From Orientallactaga sibirica (taxonomy: Eukaryota; Chordata; Mammalia; Rodentia; Dipodidae), in the NCBI GenBank assembly GCA_036365145.1, contig JAEOAD010000018.1, positions 13,498,501-13,562,500 on the forward strand: a stretch of DNA of 64,000 nucleotides, read 5' to 3'. Each line of letters begins with the position of its first letter. The stretch's first letter is position 1. The position numbers were made by a program, and so were the translations under genes. The notes under the pieces are model-generated. The model had not been told where the DNA came from and ran no database searches. It saw only the letters and a program-made list of their open reading frames with translations. Shown piece after piece: positions 19,442 to 29,399 of the stretch.

Positions 19442-20786
19442 ACCCAACCCTGACTTTCTTACCATATTAACCGATAGGGGGTGCTTGGGAGCTTCCCTAA
19501 TTGTTTACCCTCCCCTGAGGCGGGGAGAAGAGCCTATGCCCATAAAGTCAATCTCCCATGAGGTCAAAGGGTCAACACAATTCAAAAAACTATTCGCTGT
19601 CATTTTGGCTTTGGACACTATTCAGGAGCCATTTAATTTATTTTCTGACAGCCTTTATGTTGTTAACCTGTTACCCAACCTAGTTGAGGCCCATATTAGA
19701 TGGGACTCCAACCCTATCACCCCCTTGATTATTCAAGCCCACTTCTTACTTAAACAAAGGATTAACCCCATTGTTCTTCAACATCTCAGAGGCCATCAAA
19801 ATTTACCAGGATTACTCTCTAAAGGAAACAATTTGGCCAACAAACTGGCTTCTCTGCCTCAGTGTAATACAGTCTCAGAAGCTACATGCTTCCACTTATT
19901 AACCCACATAAATTGGAGGGGCCTTAAACATAAATATCCCCATGTGCCAGTCAAGGACCTTAAAAAACTTGTCCGAACTTGCAAATCCTGTCAGCCTTTC
20001 CTTCAGGTACCTCCTCTTCAAACTACAGGAGCCAATCCTCGAGGGCTCTGCCCTAATCACCTTTGGCAGATTGACGTTACACACTATTCTCCATTTGGAA
20101 AACTTAAATATATTTTTCTCTCAGTTGATACTTTCTCTCATGCTTGCTGGGCATCGGCACATGCCGGGGAAAAGACTAAACATGCTATTAGACATATGCT
20201 TCAATGCTTTGCCACCCTTGGATTTCCAGATCAAGTCAAAACTGATAATGGCCCCTGCTTCATAAGCAGGGCCTTTATAGATTTCCTCCAAACCTGGAAA
20301 ATCTCACATTCCACAGGCATCCCATATAACCCACAGGGCCAGGCCATTGTGGAAAGATATAATCAAACTCTCAAGTCTCAATTACAAAAACAAAAGGGGG
20401 AATCCTTACCCCCACACGACCAACTAAAAAAGGCATTATTAACCCTAAATATTTTAAATTTTTCTAAAGAAGATAGACACTTGTCCCCTTTTCAAAAACA
20501 TTGGACCTCAGCTGTTACTTACAGCTCCATCTGGGTCAAATGGAGGGACCCATTGACTGGGGCCTGGAAAGGACCAGACCCCCTCCTCACAGCAGGAAGA
20601 GGGTTTGGATGTGTCTTCCCTCAAGAGGAAAAAAGACCCATTTGGGTACCAGCAAGAGACCTAAAATATTTATCCCAACAAGGAGACAATGACAATCACC
20701 TCTCCAGGGAGTGTTCCACCCCTGAGAACTGTGCCTCTGTTTCTTCCCCAGGTCTTACAGGAAAAGTGCTGTTTTTACACCAATAG
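19431..20786 (+). pseudogene. pol: RNase H-integrase, module 2 (long open frame)
   Basis: The open frame from ATG 19485 has 433 codons, and RNase H-like coding extends upstream to about 19431. The RNase H part keeps TDRG (Asp codon 19473-19475) and SDSLYVV (residue 55 Asp), but the usual Glu is Lys in QFKKLFAV and the last Asp is Asn in NLANKLA. The integrase looks complete: zinc site H137, H141, C166, C169; catalytic D197, D254, E290 with 35 residues between D254 and E290; C-terminal SH3-like part about 349-396 ([17 protein letters not shown]). Integrase joins viral DNA to host DNA. The family is betaretrovirus-like. With no reverse transcriptase or protease it is part of a dead provirus, though unusually well preserved. 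The ATG is not a natural start. Confidence 0.85.
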
Positions 20787-21087
20787 ATCGGGAATCATTC
20801 AGGACAAAATCAAAAAGCTCCAGGAAGATTTGGAGAGGAGGAGACGGGACTTCCAAGACAACCCGCTGTGGACGGGCTTACATGGCTTCTTACCCTACCT
20901 TCTCCCTCTCCTCAGACCCCTCCTTCTCCTTCTTCTTATCCTCACTGTCGGGCCCTATGTAATTAATAAGATTACACAATTCATTCACCAACGGCTAGAG
21001 GCAATTAAACTTCATCAGGTCGAAATACATTACCACAGGCTCGCAACTCAGGAGCCGAGCTCTTCCTCTGACTGGCTGTCCTCCTAG
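20689..21087 (+). pseudogene. env: Env transmembrane subunit, C-terminal remnant
   Basis: 132 codons, the first ~20 overlapping the end of the pol frame. From residue 22 it reads [15 protein letters not shown], the Cys-Cys end of the CX6CC motif of gammaretrovirus-type transmembrane Env. A charged membrane-proximal helix ([20 protein letters not shown]) follows, then a hydrophobic span (residues 67-90, Leu-rich) and a cytoplasmic tail to 132. The surface subunit, fusion peptide, heptad region and the segment just before the Cys-Cys pair are deleted. It cannot mediate entry. A gamma-type Env beside beta-type pol recalls the type D retrovirus arrangement. Confidence 0.85.
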
Positions 21088-21263
21088 CGTCCCTCCCCCG
21101 CCCTCCATCAAACCAATGACGGGTAAGGTCTCAGACAGGCTGAGACAACCTAAGATAGGTCATGGAGTGGACTTTCAACGGGCTGGAGGCATGGTACCCA
21201 GTGATGGGTAAGATCCCCAGAGGGGGACAACCTAAGACAGGGGCCATGATTTCCGCCGTTCTT

Positions 21264-21283
21264 ACAAAAACAAAAGGGGGAGA
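21264..21283 (+). promoter_or_regulatory. Polypurine tract
   Basis: A purine-rich run (AAACAAAAGGGGGAGA at the end) directly before the 3' LTR, the plus-strand primer site in reverse transcription. An identical ACAAAAGGGGG string also occurs inside the pol module at about 20390-20400. Confidence 0.9.
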
Positions 21284-21690
21284 TGTTGGGCCCTAAGAGG
21301 CCTGGGCACAAGGCCCAGTGGAACTTCCTGAGCCTGGCTAGAGTTTGGCGACCTGTCTTTGGCCTATTACTCCCACTTAAGAGTGACTCAGCAAGACCTA
21401 AGCCAAAACTGCCTCTGCCCAGATACTGCTAACGTGGTGAAATACTATTGGCCCCTACACCTTTATCCCATCCTGTGATCCCACCCTCTTTCTCAAGGCT
21501 ATATAAACACCTTCCTACTACAATAAAACGAGATCTTGCTTCAACAAGACTCCCGACCCAGTGTCTTTTTCCCTCTGGTGCCTTGGAGGAGGGGGTTCTG
21601 GGTTGCTGACACTCACCATCCCACTCAGTCCCAAGAAGGGACCAGCTGGACTGAGTTCTTCTTCAGCCCTACCTGCTGGAGGACCCAGCA
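21284..21690 (+). mobile_element. 3' LTR of class II endogenous retrovirus
   Basis: 407 bp, TGTTGGGCCC to GGACCCAGCA, collinear with the 5' LTR at 17107-17508. TATA box at 21500-21506 and AATAAA at 21522-21527. Many differences from the 5' copy are C/T or G/A, as expected from decay of methylated CpGs after insertion. Confidence 0.95.
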
Positions 21691-21696
21691 TCCAGT
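21691..21696 (+). repeat. Provirus target duplication, right (TCCAGT)
   Basis: Perfect partner of 17101-17106, directly adjoining the 3' LTR. Confidence 0.93.
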
Positions 21697-22627
21697 GAGT
21701 CCCTGATTCATAGCAATTTATTCAGTATATAGTGACTGAGCAAGTGATTGAGAAGATGTGGATTCTTTTCATCAGTCATCTTTGTATGGTGTGTAAAATG
21801 ATTGGTTGTTCATGGGTTAGGCCTGTTTAGGATGAAGTAATATAAAGTAACAACATGCATGTTAATTCTTACCTCACAAGCATGGTTAGAAGTGTGTTTC
21901 TGTAAGCTGATGAACTTCTTTTTTGTTCCTTGGATGGGAAACATGCATGATATTAATAACAGGGAGCATCATTATTCATTGCTCAGCTTTGATTAAACAG
22001 GCATTCTAATTGCTCAATGCATTGTTCTATTTATGCTATCAGAACTCTGTGATTAATCTTGGTCAGGTTCTTAACTTTTCAGAATTTTGTTTTCTTTCCC
22101 TATACCATGCAAATAGTCTTGATTCTTACCTTTCAGGATTGCTGCCAGGACTAAATGAACCTATGCAGAACTGGAGACTGAGGCACTGAGACAGTTGCTA
22201 AAGGTACAGAAACAAATCTGGTATTGCCCCTGTTTTCTTACTTACAGTTTAGAATGGTAAGTCAGTACAGACTGCTATTTAATTACAACTGTAATCAGAA
22301 GAGTAGTACTGACAAAGATATTTTCTTCTTATTTTTTGCTGAGGCAAAATTACTGACTCTTCTCCTAGGCCCTTCTATGTGCTTCCTTGTAAAATTAAGT
22401 ACTAGAAAAAAAACCTGTGAAATTAGTTTAAAACACTCCAGCTTTCATATCTGATTACTCTTGACATCCAAAGGGGTTTTACATCCTATAGTCCCATGCC
22501 ACCAGTGATGTTTAGTTACTCTGGACAGCCTTTAGCAGTAGAACTAAATTGGTTTATCCAGAATCTTCCTAAACACTTCCTGTTAGTAATTTCCCATTTA
22601 TTCTTTCCTATCCTACTCCTTGGTAAT
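21697..22627. other. Flank with MIR-like relic at ~22035-22200
   Basis: Mostly unassigned. The 22035-22200 part shows faint MIR antisense order (CTTGGTCAGGTTCTTAACTT, then GGACTAAATGAACCTATGC). The rest holds no feature I can support. Confidence 0.4.
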
Positions 22628-23163
22628 TGTGATGGTTAAGTTGGTGTCAACTTGATTTGTTTAGGAATCCACAGACATTCCTCATAAATATGTCTCTGGG
22701 GCTGCCTCTAGGAAGGATTAACTAAAGGAAGAATCCTTCCCCCAGGGGTAAGCCCTTCCCCCAGAGTGGGCGGCCCCTCTTGGAGGAGGGGGCTGGTTGA
22801 TAAAAAGGAGCTCTGGGAAGAAAGGCTCTCTCTCCCACCTGGCTGCCGGTGCTGCTTGCTACTGGGTGCTTGCTGCTTGGTGTTTTCCGCTTGGTACTTG
22901 CTGCTTGGTGTTGCTGCTCTCCAGTGTGGACTGAAGACCAGGGTAGACTGAAGAGCAGCATCTCTCCAGGAAGCCTCCAGGCCTTCAGTGCCAGATTGGG
23001 ACTGCTGAGGCCTCCAGCCTCGTGGACTGAGCAGCTACCGGGTTTCTTGACTCTCAGACCTGCAACCTGCTATTGCTGGACTGTATAAGCTAATTCAATA
23101 AATTCCCTTTTAATACAATTCATTCTATCTATTCTGTTCCTCTAGAGAACCCTGACTAATACA
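22628..23163 (+). mobile_element. ERVL (MT2/MLT2-like) solo LTR
   Basis: 536 bp starting TGTGATGGTTAAGTTGGTGT CAACTTG and ending AGAACCCTGACTAATACA, both typical of ERVL LTRs as I recall. The perfect 5-bp duplication GTAAT lies at 22623-22627 and 23164-23168. AATAAA is at about 23096-23101. An imperfect GCTTGCTGCTTGGTGTT tandem lies at about 22845-22925. No internal region, so a solo LTR. Confidence 0.88.
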
Positions 23164-23168
23164 GTAAT

Positions 23169-23760
23169 TGTCTTGGAAACCTTTTCCTCTGGGGTGATGC
23201 AGACTCGCCTTCTCCCCAGACAGGACAGAGATGACAGACCAAAATATTATAACACCATTTTGGTGAACCAATGAGTTTATTGGGGTTATTTAAAGAGCAA
23301 GGAGAGGGGTTGCTTAGAGGAGCAATTGATGACTCAAATGAATCAGCACCACAAGAAGTCTCATCCCACCTTGGATGATGACCTCCCCATAGCTGCTTCA
23401 ACTCAAAGGCAGCTGCATCACCAGAGATCCCACCTCAGCATAGATGATAACTCATGGAAACTGCATCTCTGGCACATGCTGTATGACTGGCTGCAGCTCT
23501 ATCAGGAAGCCTCTCATCTCTCAAGCAGTTATTTCCCTTTTATATAGCTTTAGGGCAGAGTCTTACAACCCTTTCCCAGACTTGTTGACTTTCTAGAACT
23601 TCCTTGCTGACCCCTAGGAATGTTTCGGTTTCTAATTAACATGACCTTGGGGAGTGGTTGAGTGACCTTTTAGTTTCAGTTCTCCCTGACTTTACTTCTT
23701 GAATCAGAGCTTGCTATACAATAGCATTGATTTCTAATTTCCCATGCTGTAGTTGTGATT
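23169..23760 (-). mobile_element. Rodent LTR of unassigned family (minus)
   Basis: On the minus strand there is a TATA-type AGCTATATAAAAGGGAA (23532-23548), then a poly(A) signal in CCCCAATAAACTCATTGG (about 23270-23287), then a U5-like part ending near CTTCCAAGACA at 23169. The left end begins TGTCTTGG, the complement of an LTR end. The right (5') boundary is unclear. It abuts the ERVL LTR duplication with no intervening bases. Confidence 0.6.
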
Positions 23761-23859
23761 GAACAGAGGTTTACTTAAGCCTCTTTGTCCCTGTTGAAAT
23801 AGTCCTGAATTGAACATATTTTTACTTCTTTAACTCTTGTATGGATCTATTTTCTTCTG

Positions 23860-24600
23860 TGAGTTTGAAGGGTGCATTGTAGGAAAAGTGGCCTGGAATA
23901 TGGAGTCAGTGAAGGAAGATTCCCTTACAGGGAGTAATATAAAGTAAGACCTGAAGTGAGAGAGGAGCAGATTCAGGGAAGAGGATTTCAGGCAAAGAAA
24001 TATAAACTGATACCAGGGGGCACTGGGGACCTAACACCTTGGTGGCATCTGTGAATGAGAATGGACAGGATGAGCTTGGGGAATTATTAGAGATCTAGCC
24101 ATGCAGGGCTTTGGAAGCTGTGGTAAAGAGCTTGCAATCTGCTTTAAATGTATAGAAGTTGCTGAGACATTTTAAGCAGTATTGAATTTTAGGACTATTA
24201 TAGCAGTGTGTAGTCAAGGTGAGGGATTCAGAACAGAAGCAGGAAAACAAATTAGGAGGATATCATAGTTGTGCAGGTAAGAAATGCTAATACATAGGAG
24301 GTATCATCTGTTTATGGGCAAAAAGAGTGAGGCATAGGGTATGGTAGGTTAGAGAGAGGGAGGGATTTAAGGTAATGCCCAGGTTTTCTGATATGAGCCA
24401 CTGAGTACAGAGTTATTGAGAAATGAGAACTAAAAGATGAAAATATTTGGGGTAGAAAGAGAAAACTATTCAAATTAAGATATGCTAAGTTTGAGGTGTC
24501 CATGAGACACCCAAGTGCAGACAACAAGGATACAAGAAAACATGTAATGATCTAAAGCTCAGAAAAGAGGTGGATAGAAAATAGATTTTGACAGAGATGG
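23860..24600 (+). repeat. Ancient unassigned repeat, fragment B
   Basis: Shows a GCCATGCAGGGCTTTGGAAG block, a TTAGGAGGATATCATAGTTG block, GCCCAGGTTTTCTGATATGA and TTTGAGGTGTCCATGAGACA, in an order I recognise from a widespread old mammalian interspersed repeat without being able to name it. Confidence 0.5.
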
Positions 24601-24671
24601 GATGGTGATTAAGTCACACAATGGATGAGGTTGCTTAGGGAAAGCATGTGAAGTAGGGGGAGAGAAGCCCT

Positions 24672-25024
24672 TGTTATAATCAGTATGTCTCCATTTTGAG
24701 AGTCTGACTACCTTTTCATTATAACTGTTTCCCAAGAGTGACCAAAATCACCTCTCCCAATTATCACCTTTCTAGAATGACCCAGACAACCAATTCCCAT
24801 TATCACTTTCCTGTAATGGTTCAAGCACTGAGGCATGGTGGACCACCCTGCAACCAAAGAATTCCAGTGATCCTACCTGCCCGGTAAGTATCCCCTAGTG
24901 TGTAAGGGAAGTTGCTTCTGACCTGCCTGGCCAGAGTGCTTCTCAGGTTTTCCAGAATAAAGCCTGTCTCTGTTATTAAGAGGAATATTCTCTCTGGTTT
25001 CATTTCCCGATTTTTTTCCTAATG
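24672..25024 (+). mobile_element. Putative solo LTR
   Basis: Begins TGTTATAATC, carries an AATAAA (about 24957-24962) followed by GCCTGTCTCTGTTATT and TCTCTGGTTTCATTTCCC, an R/U5-like layout. GCCCT occurs at 24667-24671 and 25025-25029 as a possible duplication, but the right end is not CA, so the limits are doubtful. Confidence 0.4.
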
Positions 25025-25181
25025 GCCCTATGACTACACTTCAATGACTACAAATACTTAGGGGTTAAATAGATTAGGAGGGGCAGACCAAAGAAGAATA
25101 ATGGTAAAAAAGATAGAATGGAAATTGTTGTCACAGGACCAGATGGAATAAAAAAAAAGAACAACAGGCATGATATATGTT

Positions 25182-25378
25182 TTTACAATTTTTATTTATT
25201 TATTTTCAAGTAGACAGATACACACATGGGTGTGAATAGGCATGCCAGAGTCTCTAGTCACTGCAAACAAACTCCAGATACATGTGCCACTTTGTGCATA
25301 TGGGTTTATATAGGCACTGGGGAATTACAAGCAATTGCATTTAACCATCAAGCTTTCCCTCAAGCTCCCAAGCATGAT
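25182..25378 (-). mobile_element. ID-like SINE, degraded (minus)
   Basis: TTTTATTTATTTATTTTCAA, CTAGTCACTGCAAACAAACT and CCAGATACATGTGCCAC are recognisable. The GA tract is gone and the right end is decayed. Confidence 0.75.
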
Positions 25379-25379
25379 A

Positions 25380-25816
25380 TTTTCAAGTGGATATTCAAAA
25401 ATGGGTAAAGTAACTGAAGGGATATTTTTGAGATGAAGGAAATATTCCACATTTTTGTGGTGATGATTGAATGACTCTGTAAACTTGTTTAAGAAGAATC
25501 AGACTTTACACTTAAAAAGTATGAATTTAATGGTTAGTAAATTGGTCTTCAATAAGCTGTCAAAAAGAAGAAAGAAGGAACAGTAATTGTGTTGACAGTT
25601 GAAGAGAGATTGAAAAAAGCTGAAGAAATATCTTTTGTATGAAGAAGCATTTGCTAGATAGGAAGAACAGTGTCTGAAAGGAGGTGAGGAGTAAAATGAC
25701 AGTGAGTATAGACAACTCTTTGTAAATACTGAAATTGTTTTGAAAATTGTAAATCATAATGCATTGTGTTGTGATTTTATTTTTTTAAAGCATAACAAAC
25801 TCTTTTCCTAGAACTG
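25380..25816. other. No recognisable feature
   Basis: AT-rich. No repeat or coding signal seen. Confidence 0.5.
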
Positions 25817-25873
25817 TGTGGTAGTTTTAGTGTATGTTCCCATTGACTCAGTTGTTAAAATTAAACCTTCAGG

Positions 25874-26100
25874 GCTGGAGAGATGGCTTAGTGTTTAAGG
25901 AGCTTGTCAGTTGAGCTTAAGGATCCATGTTTGACTTTCCATATCCTATGTAAGCCAGATGGACAAGATGATACAAGCACACAAGGTTGCACACTGCACA
26001 CGTGTACAAGATGGTCCACATGTCTGCAGTTTGCAGTGCAAAGTCATTCTCTTCATTGTCTCTCTCTCTCTCTCAAAAAGAAGAAGAAGAAGAAGTAGGA
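25874..26100 (+). mobile_element. ID-like tRNA-derived SINE (plus)
   Basis: GGGCTGGAGAGATGGCTTAG head, TAAGCCAGATGGACAAGATG, TGCAGTTTGCAGTGCAAAGT, a CT tract, then GAAGAAGAAG. A sub-variant with longer middle (CACGTGTACAAGATGGTCC), also seen at 62355-62570. Confidence 0.9.
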
Positions 26101-26129
26101 GAAAGAAGAAGAAGAAGAAATAAGCTTTT

Positions 26130-26289
26130 TTTTTTTTTTTTTTTTTAGTTTTGCAAGGTAGGGTCTCACTCTGGTCCAGGCTGACCTGGAATTCACTATG
26201 TAGTCTCAGGGTGGCCTTGAACTCTCACGATCCTCCTACCTCTGCCTCCCAAGTGCTGGGATTAAAGGCATGCACCACCACGCCTGGCA
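26130..26289 (-). mobile_element. B1-type SINE with target duplication (minus)
   Basis: Poly-T, GCAAGGTAGGGTCTCACTC, CAGGCTGACCTGGAATTCAC, GTGCTGGGATTAAAGGCATG and CCACGCCTGGC. The 12-bp duplication AAATAAGCTTTT lies at 26118-26129 and 26290-26301. Confidence 0.95.
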
Positions 26290-26582
26290 AAATAAGCTTT
26301 TAACTTAGATCTCCAGCTGCTTGGCTAGAGAAGGTGTCACTAGGGTGGATCTGAATTCCAGCCTAAAGGTGTGCAGAGAGATTTGAGCTCTGGCCTTGCT
26401 TCAAGCTTGTGGTGCTGTCTGCTGGTGTTGGTGTTGTTGCTTCGCTGTTTGGATATATGAAAGCATCTTCTTCAGCCATTGATGGAACTTCCCTTGGATC
26501 TATAAGCTTGAAATAAACACCTTCTTCCCAGAAACTGTGTCTGGTAGGATGTTCTTTCCAGCATTGTGGAACTTTCTATGAT

Positions 26583-27982
26583 AAACAGTGACTTCCAAAG
26601 TGAAATACAAGAAGAAATACTGGAACTTGCAGATGTTAATTCATTAAGTAATGAGAAAACAGTTGGCCTTATCTGTTTTTGATATATGGATTGAGAATTC
26701 ACTTTGTCCAGGAACATTTTCCATGACCAACATGCAGGATGTTGTAGGAGAAAACATCATGGGACTGTCACATAGTAAAGGAGGATATTAGTGCTGAGCT
26801 GTGAACTGTGTGCTTCTGGAGAAGTGTAGGATATTCTGGTTTATGATGCAAACACCTAAAAAAATAGCAGAACTTTTACAAATTATATTACTGGGTTTTA
26901 ATTGAATGAATGTTAAAAAATGGACAAATTTCTTAAAGGTATTCCAGCAAAGTGTATTATTAAAGATAGAATGTTGATAATTTACAAAGAAAAATAAAAG
27001 ACCTTCTAGTGCAAATTTTCTGTCAGCTGTAAGACAATTTAGTCAATGCTTTAATCTGACCAGAAATTGGCCATAACATTTCAAACAATTAAAACTCTCT
27101 GAAATATGACTCATACCCACTATTGTTACTAGTAGTTTTACCAAATGTTGCCCCATTTGTTTGCTATTGTGTATATTGTGCCTTTATGAATTGTATTTTA
27201 CAGCTATAAAAAACTCCATAAATCCATTCAAGCCACCTATTGAAATAAGCAGAACTTAGCAGCAAACCTTTAAACTGCTATATCACAGAGTGTTATGCTA
27301 AGACTTTAGGAAAAAACAAGTATAATCAATGTATGATCTCTCTGCCATACTATTTACTATCCTCATTCAGCTTTTGGCAAAAAACTTCAGGCAAAATCTC
27401 TGTTCAGTAAACACTCCCCAGTACCTTTCCTCTAAGCTGAACTTCTTTGCCCATACACCCTCCCCCCCAATCCAGACAACACAAGTTTACTCCTATGGTG
27501 CCTGCTACACTGAGTGACAATGGTGGCTGCACATGACAATAGCAATAATCAATCATCCCTGAAACATATCCCTTTCTGCCTGTTTGGAAAAGTATGAATT
27601 GACAGTACTTAGAAAATCTTTAAAATTCTGCATAGCCACTGATCCCCAAATTCCACATTTAGAAACTTAATTTTCATTTTCATTGCAAACTAAAAGACTT
27701 AACTTTAAGAATGTCACCTTGCTGATAACAGAGAAAAGTGGAATTATTTAAATATCCTTCAATATTTAGAGTTAAATGATGGTATATACACAATAAGTAT
27801 GATGTGGTGATTCTCAAGAAGAAGCCAAGCTCTTTTTAGACATACATTGCATTTAGTGAAGAAAGCACAATATGTAAAAATATAAAGTATGTACTTGATT
27901 ACATTATTAGAAAAAATAATAGAAAAAAGATGAAAGGATATGCACGCAAAATTTAAGAATCACGACCTTTTGATTAGGGTAT
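26583..27982. other. No recognisable feature
   Basis: 1.4 kb of AT-rich single-copy-looking DNA. No exon, RNA gene or repeat recognised. Confidence 0.5.
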
Positions 27983-27996
27983 CATGGATGACTTTT

Positions 27997-28305
27997 TTTT
28001 TTTTTTTTTTTTTTCCTGAAGTTGGGTCTCACTCTAGCCCAGGCTAACCTGGAATTCACTATGTAGTCTTAGGCTGGCCTCGAATTCACAATGATCCTCC
28101 TACCTCAGCTTCCCAAGTGCTGAGATTAAAGGTGCCCTGCAAGGAAAGAGAGTGAACGGGCACACCAAGACCTCTAGCCATTGTAAATGAACTACAGATA
28201 CATGTGCCACCTTAAGAATCTGCTTTACATGGGAACTGGGGAATCAAATTTGGTCATTAGGCTTTGTAGGCAAGTGTCTTAACCCACTGAGCAATCTCTC
28301 CAGCC
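27997..28305 (-). mobile_element. Composite ID-like/B1 SINE inserted as one unit
   Basis: On the minus strand an ID-like head and body (GGGCTGGAGAGATTGCTCAG, then CAATGGCTAGAGGTCTTGG) runs directly into a 5'-truncated B1 (CACCTTTAATCTCAGCACTT, CAGCCTGGGCTAGAGTGAG) and a poly-A tail. There is no A-rich spacer at the joint (about 28134-28145). The single duplication CATGGATGACTTTT lies at 27983-27996 and 28306-28319, outside both parts. Thus both halves entered together, as a dimer analogous to, but separate from, B4. Confidence 0.88.
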
Positions 28306-28639
28306 CATGGATGACTTTTAATTTCTCCATTGTGATTATATTGATCCTTTGCATTTTCTACAAGGAATTTAATGTGTTATATTTTTAATGAGAAAAAAAT
28401 GTTGAGAAAAAATAAATGATCTTATCTTCCTTTTCTTCCCCTCTAAAGAAATAGAGGATAAAATTATTTGGAAAATTGGAACTTCCATTGAGACTATTAT
28501 TGACAGCAAGTGCTCAAGGTTCCTGATGTTTAAGTCTCTATTGAGAGGACAGGCCACAAGCTAAGAATCATCAAGCACCTTTCAGTGCTGTTATAGAAAC
28601 AGGCAATTCTCTGTCTCTCATCTGAGGAACTTTACATTC

Positions 28640-28846
28640 TAATGAGTAAAGATGGTCAATTATAAATATATAAGGAATAAGGCATAAGATTTATGAAAAA
28701 ATGTAGTTGGTTAAGAAGGCAGAGAATGAGTGCTATTATATGTGTGCCAGAGGCCTCCTTCGGTAGGGAGCTAGAGAAAGAAACCCTGGTAAGATTGCAC
28801 ATGAGCAGACACCTAGAGGAAATAAGGGCTGGAGCCATGTGATTAA
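28640..28846 (+). repeat. Ancient unassigned repeat, fragment C
   Basis: Part of the same old family as 23860-24600 (TAAGAAGGCAGAGAATGAGT, GACACCTAGAGGAAATAAGG). It continues at about 29400-29690 after the LTR insertion. Confidence 0.4.
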
Positions 28847-28851
28847 TTGGC

Positions 28852-29349
28852 TGTATTAGGCAGAGTTCTGTAGAGGAGCAGAATCAATCAGATATGTATA
28901 TAAGTGTTATAAAAGGGATTTATTACCTTGGCTTAGAGAGTAGGAGCTGGGTAGGCCAACAGTGGTTATCTACCTGCTAAAGAGGCTAAGAACCTCATAG
29001 CTGCTCAGTCTATAAAGCTGGATGCTCCCAAAGTCCCATGTAGTACTCACATCTGAAGCTACCTGGAAAGTTGCTGGTGTTGAGTCCATGTTGGGAGGCT
29101 AAAGAAGCTGAAGTCTGATGTCAGAGGAGAATGACAGCAGCAGCAACAATAGATATGCTTGCTTAGGAAGAAGCAAAGGCCTGCAAAAGAGGCAGGTGAT
29201 ACCACTGGGAGGTGACACCTACTTTGAAGGTGTGTTTCCCATCTCATTTAATCCTCTGTAGAAAAACCCTCACAAACACACCCAGAGGTGTGCCTTCTAG
29301 GTGACTCCAAATCCCATAATGAAGTTGAAAATTAAGATTAATTGCTATA
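28852..29349 (-). mobile_element. ERVL (MT2/MLT2-like) solo LTR (minus)
   Basis: Plus-strand left end TGTATTAGGCAGAGTTCTGT AGAGG is the reverse of the ERVL LTR 3' end. The right end has GAAGTTGAAAATTAAG, the decayed start. The 5-bp duplication TTGGC lies at 28847-28851 and 29350-29354. It interrupts the older repeat. Confidence 0.8.
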
Positions 29350-29399
29350 TTGGCCATATAGGCTCAGGGAATAGCAATTAGGATGGTCCTCCAATGTAA

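Larger units (their letters stand above)
25817..26582 (+). mobile_element. MaLR-type LTR split by two SINEs
   Basis: The left piece (25817-25873) begins TGTGGTAGTTTTAGTGTATG, like the solo LTR at 3093. The right piece (about 26302-26582) ends with the LTR 3' part: GATGGAACTTCCCTTGGATC, TATAAGCTTGAAATAAACAC and ACTGTGTCTGGTAGG, parallel to 3380-3450. An ID-like SINE and a B1 occupy the middle, so the LTR is older than both. No matching target duplication found. Confidence 0.75.

Noticed and set aside
19067..19465. 132-codon minus-strand frame
   Set aside because: Opposite strand of the broken integrase module; explained by retroviral composition.
17107..21690. Replication-competent or coding provirus
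   Set aside because: Capsid, nucleocapsid, protease, most of reverse transcriptase and the Env surface unit are missing, and the LTRs are about 8% diverged.
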